DNA of 64,000 nucleotides. Source: an uncultured Acetatifactor sp. (GTDB lineage: Bacteria; Bacillota; Clostridia; Lachnospirales; Lachnospiraceae). Shown here in pieces: positions 49,806 to 58,382 of this stretch; positions within the stretch are counted from its first letter, which is position 1; every line of letters starts with the position of its first letter. The translations under genes and the position numbers were made by a program. The DNA lies in the NCBI GenBank assembly GCA_910589035.1, contig CAJUSI010000010.1:1-64000 (forward strand). Direction: 5' to 3'. Below the pieces are notes generated by a model. That model did not search any database. It saw nothing but the letters and a program-made list of their open reading frames with translations, and had not been told where the DNA came from.

Positions 49806-51260
49806 ATGAACTATAAAATGATGGGAAGATTCATTGGCAAAATACTGATAGTGGAGGCGGTTTTTCTGGTTCCGGCCATGCTGATCAGTCTGTGGGAGAG
49901 AGAGTTTACCGCGGTTGCGGCCTTTATGTGGAGTCTGGGGGCGATCATGGCGGTGTCCGGCCTGCTGCTGCTGCTCAGCCGCGGCTCCCAGAATAAATTC
50001 TATGCCAAGGAGGGGCTGGTCTGTGTGGGCATGAGCTGGCTTTTTATGAGTCTGCTGGGATGCCTGCCTTTTTGCATTTCCGGGGTAATCCCCAATTATG
50101 TGGATGCTTTCTTTGAGATTGTATCCGGTTTTACCACTACGGGAGCCTCCATTCTGCCCCAGGTGGAGGGGCTTCCAAAGGGGATTCTCTATTGGAGAAG
50201 CTTCAGCCACTGGCTGGGGGGCATGGGGGTACTGGTGTTTCTGCTGGCGATTTCTTCCATGGGCGGAAGTGATAACGGATATACCATGCATCTGCTCAGA
50301 GCGGAGAGCCCGGGGCCCAATGTGGGTAAGCTGGTGCCGAAGATGCGGAAGACCGCCGGCATTCTGTATCTGATTTATATCCTGCTGACGATTTTGGATA
50401 TCGTTTTCCTGCTGCTTGGCGGGATGAGCCTGTTCGAGGCTGTCTGCACCGCCTTCGGCACGGTGGGGACGGGGGGATTCGGGATCCGCAATGACAGCAT
50501 GGCAAGCTACAGCCCCTATATTCAAAATGTGTGCACGATATTCATGATGCTCTGCGGAGTGAATTTTACCTGCTTCTATCTTCTGCTGATCAGGCAGTTT
50601 AAAGCCGTGTTCCGGGACGAGGAGCTGAAGCTGTATCTGGGCATAATGGCGGGCAGTATCCTGCTGATTACCCTGAACCTGAAGGGGTTCTACGACACAT
50701 TGGGAGAGACTCTGCGCCATGCGGCCTTCCAGGTGGCGACCATCATGACCACCACAGGGTTTGCCACGACGGATTATGAGCTGTGGCCGGGATTTTCTAA
50801 GGCGATATTGCTCTGTCTGATGATAATCGGCGCCAGTGCCGGCAGCACGGGCGGCGGATTCAAATGCGGCAGAGCGCTTCTGGTAATCAAGAGCCTGTTC
50901 AGAAGTGTACGGAAGATCACGCATCCCCAGAAGGTGCAGGTGGTGCGGGTCAACGGGCAGCCCATAGGGGAGAAGGTGCTGCAGAACACCAATGCCTATC
51001 TGGCTGCATATGCGATTATGACGGTGGGAAGCTTCCTGCTGATATCCGTGGACGGATTTTCCATCACCACCAATTTCTCAGCGGTGCTGGCCTGTTTTAA
51101 CAATATCGGACCCGGTTTTGATGCTGTGGGCCCCACCTGCAATTATGCGGCCTACAGCATGTTCTCCAAGCTTGTGCTGAGCCTTGACATGCTGGCGGGG
51201 AGACTGGAGATTTTCCCGGTGCTGGTGATGTTTTCCAGAACCACCTGGAAGCATCGGTGA
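49806..51260 (+). CDS. trkH: Trk potassium transporter membrane subunit
   Basis: K+ channel-like transporter. 484 residues with four pore loops carrying selectivity-filter glycines: SGFTTTGASILPQ, FGTVGTGGFGIRND, TTTGFATTDYELW and NNIGPGFDAVGPT. The C-terminus LEIFPVLVMFSRTTW is the usual TrkH end. GAGGCGG precedes the ATG. Works with TrkA encoded upstream; together they control potassium and turgor. Confidence 0.95.
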   Translation: MNYKMMGRFIGKILIVEAVFLVPAMLISLWEREFTAVAAFMWSLGAIMAVSGLLLLLSRGSQNKFYAKEGLVCVGMSWLFMSLLGCLPFCISGVIPNYVDAFFEIVSGFTTTGASILPQVEGLPKGILYWRSFSHWLGGMGVLVFLLAISSMGGSDNGYTMHLLRAESPGPNVGKLVPKMRKTAGILYLIYILLTILDIVFLLLGGMSLFEAVCTAFGTVGTGGFGIRNDSMASYSPYIQNVCTIFMMLCGVNFTCFYLLLIRQFKAVFRDEELKLYLGIMAGSILLITLNLKGFYDTLGETLRHAAFQVATIMTTTGFATTDYELWPGFSKAILLCLMIIGASAGSTGGGFKCGRALLVIKSLFRSVRKITHPQKVQVVRVNGQPIGEKVLQNTNAYLAAYAIMTVGSFLLISVDGFSITTNFSAVLACFNNIGPGFDAVGPTCNYAAYSMFSKLVLSLDMLAGRLEIFPVLVMFSRTTWKHR

Positions 51261-51342
51261 ATTCCGCGGCGGCCGCGAACGGTGATGCATGCGGTAAGCG
51301 TTCGGGCCGGATCGGAGATAGGACGGACAGGGGAGGTGCCGG

Positions 51343-52674
51343 ATGGAACAGCTTTCTTTATTTGACATACAGACGGACGAGGTGCCCGGCGCAGGAATGG
51401 CGCCCCTGGCAGACAGGATGCGCCCTCAAAATCTGGAGGAGTATATCGGGCAGAAGCATCTGTTGGGAGAAGGGAAGATCCTGCGCCAGATGCTGGAGCG
51501 GGATATGATCGCCTCCATGATCTTCTGGGGGCCTCCGGGAGTGGGGAAGACGACGCTGGCGAGAATCATTGCCAGCCGCACCAAATCCGAATTCGTGAAT
51601 TTCAGCGCGGTGACCAGCGGCATCAGAGAGATAAAGGAGATCATGAAGCAGGCTGAGGAACGCCGGTTCTGCGGTGTGCGCACGGTGGTATTCGTGGATG
51701 AGATCCATCGCTTTAACAAAGCCCAGCAGGACGCCTTCCTTCCCTATGTGGAAAAGGGCAGCATTATCCTCATCGGGGCCACCACGGAGAATCCTTCCTT
51801 TGAAATCAATGCGGCGCTTCTGTCCCGCTGCAGGGTATTTGTCCTGAAGGAGCTGGGTACGGAGGACCTGCAGGAGCTGCTTACCCGCGTGCTGAAGGAC
51901 AGGAGGGGATTCGGGGGCACCACGGTTCACATGGAGGCGGAGCTGCTTTCCGTCATGGCAGCCTTTGCCAATGGGGATGCCCGCATGGCGCTGAATACAC
52001 TGGAGACGGCGGTGCTGAACGGGGAGATCTCCCCGGACGGTTCCATTACGGTGACAAGACAGCTTCTGGAGCAGTGCATGGGGAAAAAGACCCTGCTGTA
52101 CGACAGGAAGGGAGAGGAGCATTATAATCTGATCTCCGCCCTGCATAAGTCCATGCGGAATTCCGATCCCGATGCTGCGGTATACTGGCTGGCCAGGATG
52201 CTGGAGGCCGGGGAGGATCCCCTCTTTATTGCCAGACGCCTGATCCGCTTTGCCAGCGAGGACATCGGACTGGCGGACAGCCGGGCCCTGCAGCTGGCCG
52301 TGGCCGCCTATCAGGCCTGCCATTTTAACGGGATGCCGGAATGCAATCTGAATCTGGCACAGACGGTGATTTACCTGTCCCTGGCGCCCCGGTCCAATGC
52401 GGTGTACCGGGCCTATGAAACCGCTAAGGAAGATGCTCTCACGCAGCTCTCCGAGCCGGTTCCCCTGGTGATCCGCAATGCGCCCACACAGCTCATGGAG
52501 GAGCTTCACTATGGGGAAGGCTATATCTACGCCCATGACACGGAGGAGAAAATCGCCCGTATGACCTGCCTGCCGGAAAGCCTGAAGGACCGGAGATATT
52601 ATCTGCCCACGCAGGAGGGCGAAGAGGGCGGATGGAAGGAAAGGCTGGAGCGGAGCAGGGAGCTCAGCAGGTAA
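51343..52674 (+). CDS. rarA: Replication-associated recombination protein A
   Basis: AAA+ ATPase (RarA/MgsA) that works at stalled replication forks. 443 residues, normal. LADRMRPQNLEEYIGQKHLLG at the start, Walker A WGPPGVGKTTLARII, Walker B VVFVDEIHRFNKAQQDAFLP, sensor 1 IGATTENPSFEINAALLSRC, then DMGFADSRAL-like EDIGLADSRALQLAVAAYQA and the C-terminal tetramer domain ending with YLPTQEG. GGGGAGG precedes the ATG. Stands between trkH and the SEC-C gene. Confidence 0.95.
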   Translation: MEQLSLFDIQTDEVPGAGMAPLADRMRPQNLEEYIGQKHLLGEGKILRQMLERDMIASMIFWGPPGVGKTTLARIIASRTKSEFVNFSAVTSGIREIKEIMKQAEERRFCGVRTVVFVDEIHRFNKAQQDAFLPYVEKGSIILIGATTENPSFEINAALLSRCRVFVLKELGTEDLQELLTRVLKDRRGFGGTTVHMEAELLSVMAAFANGDARMALNTLETAVLNGEISPDGSITVTRQLLEQCMGKKTLLYDRKGEEHYNLISALHKSMRNSDPDAAVYWLARMLEAGEDPLFIARRLIRFASEDIGLADSRALQLAVAAYQACHFNGMPECNLNLAQTVIYLSLAPRSNAVYRAYETAKEDALTQLSEPVPLVIRNAPTQLMEELHYGEGYIYAHDTEEKIARMTCLPESLKDRRYYLPTQEGEEGGWKERLERSRELSR

Positions 52675-52722
52675 GGTTCCGGCCTGTCCGGGTCAGGCAG
52701 TATTCAGCGCTATACAGTATAA
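52675..52722. repeat. Composite of two repeat-family ends
   Basis: 52675-52698 is a reverse copy of the CTGACCCGG family (GGTTCCGGCCTGTCCGGGTCAG). 52697-52722 then matches the right end of the 100-bp inverted-repeat element (GCAGTATTCAGCG, TACAGTATAA). The two families join here within a few bases, as if one inserted into the other. Confidence 0.65.
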
Positions 52723-52759
52723 TCAGGCTTTTTAACTGAAGTACAGAGAGGATAAAGCT

Positions 52760-54064
52760 ATGGATATGTTACAAAAGGCAATAGAAGAAATTACATATTT
52801 CAGTGATATTTTTCCGGAAGAGGAATTTCAGGTCATTACAGCGAATAAAGAGGAGGCGGTTCCATATCTGCGGGAGGCTGTGGAATATGTATTGCGCAAT
52901 AGGACAGAACTGGAGGAAGACTATCAGCTTTACTTTTATGCCATATATCTTTTGGCGGAATTTGGGGACAGGGAGAGCTTTCCGAGGATTGTGGAGCTTG
53001 CCTCTCTGCCTGACAGGGAGGCGGATGCGCTGCTTGGAGACTGCATTACTTCGGATTTGTCCGACATACTTTACAATACCTTTGACGGCAATCTGGAGCT
53101 GTTGGAAAGGACTATAAAAAATGCAGATGTGAACGTATATGTGAGAGCGGCCATGCTGGATGTAGTGGGACAGCTGTATCTGGACGGAATTTTGCAGGAA
53201 GGAGAGTGGAAGGATTTTTTACGGCAGAATGTGTATTGTGGAAGGGAGTATGACTATCTTTATGACGCGGTGGGCTGTATGCTGTGCCAATGCCATTTTT
53301 ATGACATGCTTCCGGAAATCCGTTACATGTTTGAAAATAATCTTTTGGACGAAATATCGATGGGAAAGTATGATTCCTATGTGGATGCCATGTTTGAATA
53401 CAGGGAGAACGAAAAAGCTTTTTGCAGGGATTCCTTTTACGCCGCAGATACTCTGCGGGGATGGGCAATGTTTAGGGAAGAGCCGGAGAAGGAAGCAGCT
53501 GATAAAAAAGACTTCGCTAAAATGCTCTGTAAGCTGGATAAGGAACGGGGGAATCCGGGCAGAAGGGTGAAAACCGGAAGAAATGATCCCTGTCCCTGCG
53601 GAAGCGGAAAGAAATATAAATTCTGCTGTCTGAATAAGCCCGCAGATGAAATGGATTTGATCGAAAGTCTGGAAGAACGCGGCAAATGTCTGAAATCCTA
53701 TCCCTATACAGGACAGGAAAGAGTGGAGGGCAGGATATACCTTGCGGATTATTTCGACGAGGTCAGTATTGAAATTGATAAGATTCTGTATCTGGCCCTG
53801 ATGAATCGGCCGGCCTTTATCTGGAATAGAAACAAACCGGCGGAAGAAAAGAGGATGAGGGAGTATCTGTACCTTGCCTATCAAAAGCTGGCGGCAAGGA
53901 TGAAGGAGGAGCAGATCCGGACTTTTGCCGAATATGATGAAAAATATAGTATCCATTACCGCTGCGAAGAGTGGACGGACAGCTTGTGTGAGCTTTTGAA
54001 GAAGAACTATGAAATCGAGAAATATAATGAGGTCGCCGGATTTATTGCTGAGAGGAACAGGTGA
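52760..54064 (+). CDS. HEAT-like/DUF1186 protein with SEC-C zinc motif
   Basis: A 434-residue soluble protein. The first 250 residues are alpha-helical and resemble DUF1186 (YAIYLLAEFGDRESFPRIVELASL, then GDCITSDLSDILYNTFDG). Residues about 268-295 carry the SEC-C motif RTGRNDPCPCGSGKKYKFCC-type (GRNDPCPCGSGKKYKFCC), a zinc finger also used by SecA to bind SecB or ribosomes. A further helical part with mixed charge follows. GGAGG-like AGAGAGGA precedes the ATG. Function unknown; the zinc motif suggests protein interaction. Confidence 0.82.
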   Translation: MDMLQKAIEEITYFSDIFPEEEFQVITANKEEAVPYLREAVEYVLRNRTELEEDYQLYFYAIYLLAEFGDRESFPRIVELASLPDREADALLGDCITSDLSDILYNTFDGNLELLERTIKNADVNVYVRAAMLDVVGQLYLDGILQEGEWKDFLRQNVYCGREYDYLYDAVGCMLCQCHFYDMLPEIRYMFENNLLDEISMGKYDSYVDAMFEYRENEKAFCRDSFYAADTLRGWAMFREEPEKEAADKKDFAKMLCKLDKERGNPGRRVKTGRNDPCPCGSGKKYKFCCLNKPADEMDLIESLEERGKCLKSYPYTGQERVEGRIYLADYFDEVSIEIDKILYLALMNRPAFIWNRNKPAEEKRMREYLYLAYQKLAARMKEEQIRTFAEYDEKYSIHYRCEEWTDSLCELLKKNYEIEKYNEVAGFIAERNR

Positions 54065-54095
54065 TTTTGCGGGGCTGTTTCATATTATTTTTCTG

Positions 54096-54160
54096 TTGAC
54101 AAAAAGAATCATATAAGGTACAATTTGATATAAATAATGTACCTTATATGATTCTTTTTG
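54096..54160 (+). promoter_or_regulatory. Promoter within a 23-bp perfect palindrome
   Basis: Inverted arms of 23 bp, identical without mismatch, lie at 54100-54122 and 54138-54160 (inner ends GGTACA / TGTACC, outer ends CAAAAAG / CTTTTTG) with a 15-base spacer. A consensus promoter, TTGACA at 54096-54101 and TACAAT at 54119-54124 with a 17-base spacer, overlaps the left arm. Transcription would begin inside the dyad, so the mRNA has only the right arm. The palindrome is thus more likely an operator than an RNA hairpin. AAAGGAGG follows at 54162. Confidence 0.85.
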
Positions 54161-54179
54161 TAAAGGAGGAAGGAATAGA

Positions 54180-54893
54180 TTGAATGAAGGAATAGAGGTA
54201 TTCTTAAACGGAGGAGAAAAGGAAGGAAGAAAACCGGAAAAGCTGATCAGGAGAATTGACAGCTTTCTGCTGGATTACGGGCTTGCATACAGCGGTGTCA
54301 GGAACCTGTACATACCGACAGAGGCGGCCGGCAGGGATCATGCGGTATTCGCCGCGTGCGATGCCTTGAAGAAAGCAGACTGGCTGAAGGACGGGCTGGC
54401 GTATGTCTCTGTCATGAACCAGACGGATGTATGTCCGCTGGAGCAGATAAGGCCGGACGATATGTCGGAACCCTCCGCGGCAAAACTGGCTTATTATGAG
54501 GAATATTACAGGTCCTCCCGCGAGCTGGCCCACGGAATCGTAGTGGATGAGGAGAGAAAGCTGAGGGATGGATATATTTCCTATCTTCTTGCCGGGAAAT
54601 ATGGGATCCGCCCGGATATTTACGAAGCGCTTGCGGGCAGCCCTCTGAGGAAAGTGGTTAAGGGACGTCATGCGGTGCAGGACGGGGGGACATGGAGGAT
54701 AAAGAAGGGCAGAAGGTATTCCTGGACATACTCTCTTAAGGCGCCGGTAGTCCCCGGTGACATCTTAAAGGTGCGCACGAAAAAGGGACAGATGTATATG
54801 TGTGTGGAGCAAATTGCGTATGTGACGGGAGAGGAGTTCTGCGCTGATTACTCTGCCGTTATTAAGCATATGAAAAAGCGTTTAAAAATATAG
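54180..54893 (+). CDS. Unrecognised protein, first gene of XRE operon
   Basis: A 237-residue soluble protein with mixed charge. I do not recognise it. Visible are an N-terminal helix (KLIRRIDSFLLDYGLAYSG), YVSVMNQTDVCPLEQIRPDD, an acidic middle with AKLAYYEEYYRSSRELAHGIVVDEE, and a basic C-terminal third with HAVQDGGTWRIKKGRRYSWTYSL and KVRTKKGQMYMCVEQIAYVTG. TTG 54180 is the start, ten bases after GGAGG. It is transcribed from a palindrome-covered promoter and followed 16 bases later by an XRE gene. The layout is that of an autoregulated toxin-antitoxin or defence pair; no catalytic motif supports a specific activity. Confidence 0.75.
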   Translation: MNEGIEVFLNGGEKEGRKPEKLIRRIDSFLLDYGLAYSGVRNLYIPTEAAGRDHAVFAACDALKKADWLKDGLAYVSVMNQTDVCPLEQIRPDDMSEPSAAKLAYYEEYYRSSRELAHGIVVDEERKLRDGYISYLLAGKYGIRPDIYEALAGSPLRKVVKGRHAVQDGGTWRIKKGRRYSWTYSLKAPVVPGDILKVRTKKGQMYMCVEQIAYVTGEEFCADYSAVIKHMKKRLKI

Positions 54894-54909
54894 GGGGAAA
54901 CAGAAGAAC

Positions 54910-55182
54910 ATGGGACGCGGAATGGATTATATTTATTTGGCCGACGACCAGAAGACATTGATAGAGGTATGCCAGAGGGATACGCGTAAGAATGTGGTGG
55001 CGCAATACGTCCGGATCAGGAAAGAGAAGGGGATTACGCAGGCAGAGCTGGCCAGGCGCACCGGGATTCCGCGGACGAATATTACACGGTTTGAAAGCGG
55101 CGGTTATAATCCGTCATTGGAAATGATGGTGCGGATTGCGGCGGCGCTGGGCATGAAGCTGCAGATTGATTTGGTGGAGTGA
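54910..55182 (+). CDS. XRE-family HTH regulator
   Basis: A 90-residue DNA-binding protein with an N-terminal helix and the HTH KEKGITQAELARRTGIPRTNITRFESGGYNPSLEMMVRIAAALG in pattern (TQAELARRTGIPRTNITRFE shown). It resembles antitoxin-type Xre/HigA proteins. Second gene of the operon at 54180, so it probably binds the perfect palindrome and represses both genes. Start ATG 54910; an internal ATG at 54922 is possible. The next frame (nuclease fragment) overlaps its last codons. Confidence 0.88.
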   Translation: MGRGMDYIYLADDQKTLIEVCQRDTRKNVVAQYVRIRKEKGITQAELARRTGIPRTNITRFESGGYNPSLEMMVRIAAALGMKLQIDLVE

Positions 55183-55969
55183 ATGGGCCGGAAGCATAAA
55201 GGATGAATATGAACTGAAATTGACAAATCTGGAAGTTCAGGTGATGCTTGAGAGGCTGATAGAGGGATGGTTTGGAAGGTGCAGCTATGTCAATAATCCA
55301 TTTTTGAAAGCATTGCTTCTGGGAGACTTGAAAGCGATGAATACCTATGTGAATAAGGTGGTTCTGCAGACATTCAGCTGCTTTGATACAGGGGCCGACG
55401 CTTCGGCGCAGGAGCCGGAACAATGCGAAGCGGATGCATCACATTGTTACCATGGTTTTGTGCTGGGGATGATGGTGGAGCTGGCAGACAAGTATGTGCT
55501 GACTTCTAACCGCGAGAGAGGATTCGGCAGGTATGATGTGATGCTGGAGCCAAGGCAGGAAAATGAAATCCCGCACATTTCAGGTCTGGAAGCAGCTGCC
55601 AATAATCGCGAAAGAGATGCGATAAAAAATAATCGCGAAAGAGATGCGATTATTATAGAATTTAAGGTGCAGTACTCGGATATGGAAGCGGAGCTGGCTG
55701 ATACGGTGAAGGAAGCGCTGAAGCAGATTGAGGAAAAACAGTATGAAGCCATATTGCGGGCAAGAGGTATTCCGGCAGAACAAATTAAAAAGTATGGCTT
55801 TGCATTCTGTGGGAAAAAGGTTCTGATTGGGAGAGCGCAGCCGGATACCCTGTATGATTTCTATGTGGCGGGAAGAGGGCATAAGAAGATAAACTTTGGC
55901 AGTGTTATCTATCATCGGCAACAATGCCGCAGTGCGGCAGACGGGAAAGGCGCAGGGGGAACAGGTTAG
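55166..55969 (+). pseudogene. PD-(D/E)XK nuclease fragment with foreign tail
   Basis: From about 55197 it reads as the C-terminal nuclease half of the AAA-ATPase/DUF1703 family: DEYELKLTNLEVQVMLERLIEGWF, PFLKALLLGDLKAMNTYVNKVVLQTFSCFD (in part), VLTSNRERGFGRYDVMLEP with the catalytic Asp, and IIIEFKVQYSDME with the Glu-x-Lys pair. The ATPase half is absent, and the frame begins inside the XRE gene without a ribosome binding site. A 27-bp tandem duplication (NNRERDAIK repeated) lies just before the active-site strand. The last 20 or so codons (55908-55969) derive from a spoIIID-like sequence in another frame. A decayed gene. Confidence 0.8.
55909..55963 (+). repeat. Diverged copy of part of spoIIID
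   Basis: 55909-55963 matches 56171-56225 inside spoIIID at most positions (TATCATCG-CAACAATGCC, GTGCGGCAGACGG shared). Read in the spoIIID frame it gives SIIGNNAAVRQTGKAQG against YIIDNNATVRQTAKAYG. It is a partial duplicate with no start or end. Confidence 0.8.
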
Positions 55970-56126
55970 TATCAGAACGATATTTAGGGCGTAGTGCTTT
56001 TTTGAGGTGAATGTCCCGGAATGGTTTATTATAGTTATAAAAAAGCCCAAACCAGCCCCCCAATCCAGTCATACCCTCCCCCAATCCCTCATACAATGGT
56101 AAAAAGTATTCTTGAGGGGTATTCCT

Positions 56127-56390
56127 TTGAAGGATTATATCGAAGAACGTGCCATCGGTATCGCCAATTATATCATCGACAACAATGCCACGGTGCGGCA
56201 GACGGCGAAAGCGTACGGGGTGAGTAAAAGTACGGTACATAAGGACGTAACCGAACGCCTGGCTCAGGTCAACCCCGCTTTGGCGGCGGAAGCCAGGAAG
56301 GTGCTGGATGTAAACAAATCCGAACGGCACATCAGGGGAGGACTTGCTACAAAGGAAAAATATCTGCATCAGCAGAACGGTGCAATATGA
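56127..56390 (+). CDS. spoIIID: Sporulation regulator SpoIIID
   Basis: Mother-cell transcription factor acting with sigma-E and sigma-K genes during spore formation. 87 residues, normal length: KDYIEERAIGIANYIIDNNATVRQTAKAYGVSKSTVHKDVTERLAQVNPALAAEARKVL in pattern (ATVRQTAKAYGVSKSTVHKD is the helix-turn-helix), then SERHIRGGLATKEKYLH, the basic tail. TTG 56127 is the start, eight bases after GAGGGG; it gives the family's M-K-D-Y-I-E-E-R beginning. Stands alone, 160 bases after the nuclease fragment. Confidence 0.95.
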   Translation: MKDYIEERAIGIANYIIDNNATVRQTAKAYGVSKSTVHKDVTERLAQVNPALAAEARKVLDVNKSERHIRGGLATKEKYLHQQNGAI

Positions 56391-56701
56391 TAGAATTGGC
56401 CTCGGATTGCATCCTGCAGGAAATTTTTCCGGCAGGAGAACAGCTTCAGGAAAAGAGCGCAGCATAAAGGATTTTTGCGCGCAAATGCGCAGGGCAGAAG
56501 CAGCCGCACGGCGCATTTGCAGCGCAGAATTCCAGACTCGTCATTTCGGATCCATTTATTTTGCGCCAGCTATGCTTTTTTGAAGAAGCCCCGTCCCTTT
56601 CGCAGGCCAGCTTCATCCCTTTCGCAGGCCAGCTTCGTCCCTTTTGCAGGTAAGCCCCGTCCTTTCCTCAAGCCGGATCCGGTTTCCTTTTCAGGATAGC
56701 G
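56391..56701. repeat. Gap with 22-bp triplicate and palindrome
   Basis: Three 22-bp units, CGTCCCTTTCGCAGGCCAGC and variants, start at 56592, 56614 and 56636. At about 56476-56527 GCGCAAATGCGC faces GGCGCATTTGCAGCGC, an imperfect inverted repeat resembling that near 9550-9635. No supported gene. Confidence 0.75.
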
Positions 56702-57055
56702 TCAGCTTTCCTGTTTATTTGCGGTAGCTACAATATTGCTGCCAAAGACATCGGCCAAAAGTATGTCTCCGATGGAAACGGGCAGGGACGCTGTGCAGGA
56801 ATCGATCAGTTCCATGCAGTCCATCATTTTTTCCTTGGGAATGGGGCGGTCCGTTTTTACGGGCAATCTTTCCCCGTTATCGCAGCGCATGGTGGTGGTC
56901 AGTGTTCTCTCGGGATGGGTGATTTCAGCTTCCGCGTACGCGGCGCCTCTCCTGCAGGTATTGCCTGAAATCTCAGTAATTCGGGCTCCTTCCGACTTTA
57001 CGGTGATGGAGCAGCCCATGGGACAAATGATACAGGTAATCTTTCGCTCAGTCAT
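56702..57055 (-). CDS. DUF1667 protein, GlpA-operon third gene
   Basis: A 117-residue protein with CIICPMGCSITV near residues 9-20, a CxxxxC-like cluster, GNTCRRGAAYAEAEITHPERTLTTTM and RPIPKEKMMDCMELID. DUF1667 proteins are regularly encoded behind the two FAD oxidoreductases seen here and are presumed to be their iron-sulfur or assembly partner; the biochemical role is inferred. GGAGG lies ten bases before the ATG. Last gene of the operon, 82 bases after the previous one. Confidence 0.88.
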   Translation of the reverse strand: MTERKITCIICPMGCSITVKSEGARITEISGNTCRRGAAYAEAEITHPERTLTTTMRCDNGERLPVKTDRPIPKEKMMDCMELIDSCTASLPVSIGDILLADVFGSNIVATANKQES

Positions 57056-57137
57056 GCTTCTGATTCCTCCAAGTTCAAATTCGGAGTAGAAACGGCTTTA
57101 ATTTTAACTCCTGTGCCGGCTTCAATGCCTACTCCTA

Positions 57138-58382
57138 CTACAACTTCTGCTCCGGTTCCAGTTCCAGCTTCAGCTCCGCACCTTGGTGTAAAAATTCCTT
57201 TCTCATCCGGATGCTCTCCATTTCACCCGGTGTCATCCGGGGCTTCCTGGCGGTATAAATGACATTACCTCTGTCCAGGAGATTTAACCTGACATTCTGA
57301 TATCTGTCTCTTACCCGGAAGAAGACGGTGAAATCCTCCGCCCGGGTAATTCGCTGGGGCACGGTGTAGCGTATCCGGCTGTCTACGGCAAGAGAAAGAG
57401 AAAGTTCCGGCTTCGGTTTCCGTTCCAGATAAGCTGCGGCGCTTCGGCCTGCGATCTCGGCTTCCTGGGACACAAAATCCACCAGATCATGGACATGGAG
57501 TACATTGCCGCAGGCAAAGATACCTTCCCGGGAGGTTTGCCGGTCCTGGTCCACCAGGGCGCCTCCGGTGACAGGATCCATCTCGATTCCCGCCATCAGG
57601 GAGAGCTCGTTTTCCGGAATCAGCCCCACGGACAGAAGCAGGGTATCGCAGGGAATATATTCCCGGGTATCCTCCAAAGGTTTCCGGTTCTCATCCACCG
57701 CTGCGATGGTGACGCCCTCTATCCGCTTCCGGCCATGGATCTGCACTACGGTATGGCTCAGCAGCAAAGGAATGTTAAAATCGCGGAGGCACTGCTCAAT
57801 GTTCCTTGCCAGTCCGCCGGAATAGGGCATCAGCTCGCAAACGGCCTTTACTCTGGCGCCCTCCAGCGTCATGCGGCGGGCCATGATGAGCCCGATATCC
57901 CCGGAACCCAGGATCACGGCTTCCCTTCCGGGCAGACAGCCCTTCTGGTTCACCAGCTTCTGGGCGGTTCCTGCGCTGTAGATTCCCGCAGGGCGTGTGC
58001 CCGCAATGTTCAAAGCGCCCCTGGGCCGTTCTCTGCAACCCATGCAGAGGATAACGGCTCCGGCCTGGATGGAGAAAATGCCTTCCTCCTCATTGGCGGC
58101 TGTAATTATCCTGCCGGGGGTGACGGAGAGCACCATGGTTCGATATTTTACGGGAATCCCCAGCTCCTGTATTATTTTTTCATATTTCCAGGCATATTCC
58201 GGCCCGGTAAGCTCCTCGCCGAAGCGGTGAAGCCCGAAGCCGTTGTGGATGCATTGCTGCAAGATTCCGCCCAGATGCTCGTCCCGCTCCAGCATGAGGA
58301 TATCCCTGACTCCGCTTTCATAGGCCGCAACGGCGGCGCTCATTCCGGCGGGGCCGCCTCCGATGATAACCAAATCCGTCAT
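57138..58382 (-). CDS. NAD(P)/FAD-dependent oxidoreductase
   Basis: A 414-residue pyridine-nucleotide-disulphide-type oxidoreductase. LVIIGGGPAGMSAAVAAYESGV is the FAD Rossmann loop, VILCMGCRERPRGALNIAGTRP is the family signature, AVILGSGDIGLIMARRMTLEGA the NAD loop, and EGIFACGNVLHVHDLVDFVSQEAEIAG the second FAD contact. It overlaps the GlpA-like gene by four bases (ATGA), so the two are translated together. Such pairs oxidise glycerol-3-phosphate or hydroxy acids and pass electrons onward. Confidence 0.92.
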   Translation of the reverse strand: MTDLVIIGGGPAGMSAAVAAYESGVRDILMLERDEHLGGILQQCIHNGFGLHRFGEELTGPEYAWKYEKIIQELGIPVKYRTMVLSVTPGRIITAANEEEGIFSIQAGAVILCMGCRERPRGALNIAGTRPAGIYSAGTAQKLVNQKGCLPGREAVILGSGDIGLIMARRMTLEGARVKAVCELMPYSGGLARNIEQCLRDFNIPLLLSHTVVQIHGRKRIEGVTIAAVDENRKPLEDTREYIPCDTLLLSVGLIPENELSLMAGIEMDPVTGGALVDQDRQTSREGIFACGNVLHVHDLVDFVSQEAEIAGRSAAAYLERKPKPELSLSLAVDSRIRYTVPQRITRAEDFTVFFRVRDRYQNVRLNLLDRGNVIYTARKPRMTPGEMESIRMRKEFLHQGAELKLELEPEQKL

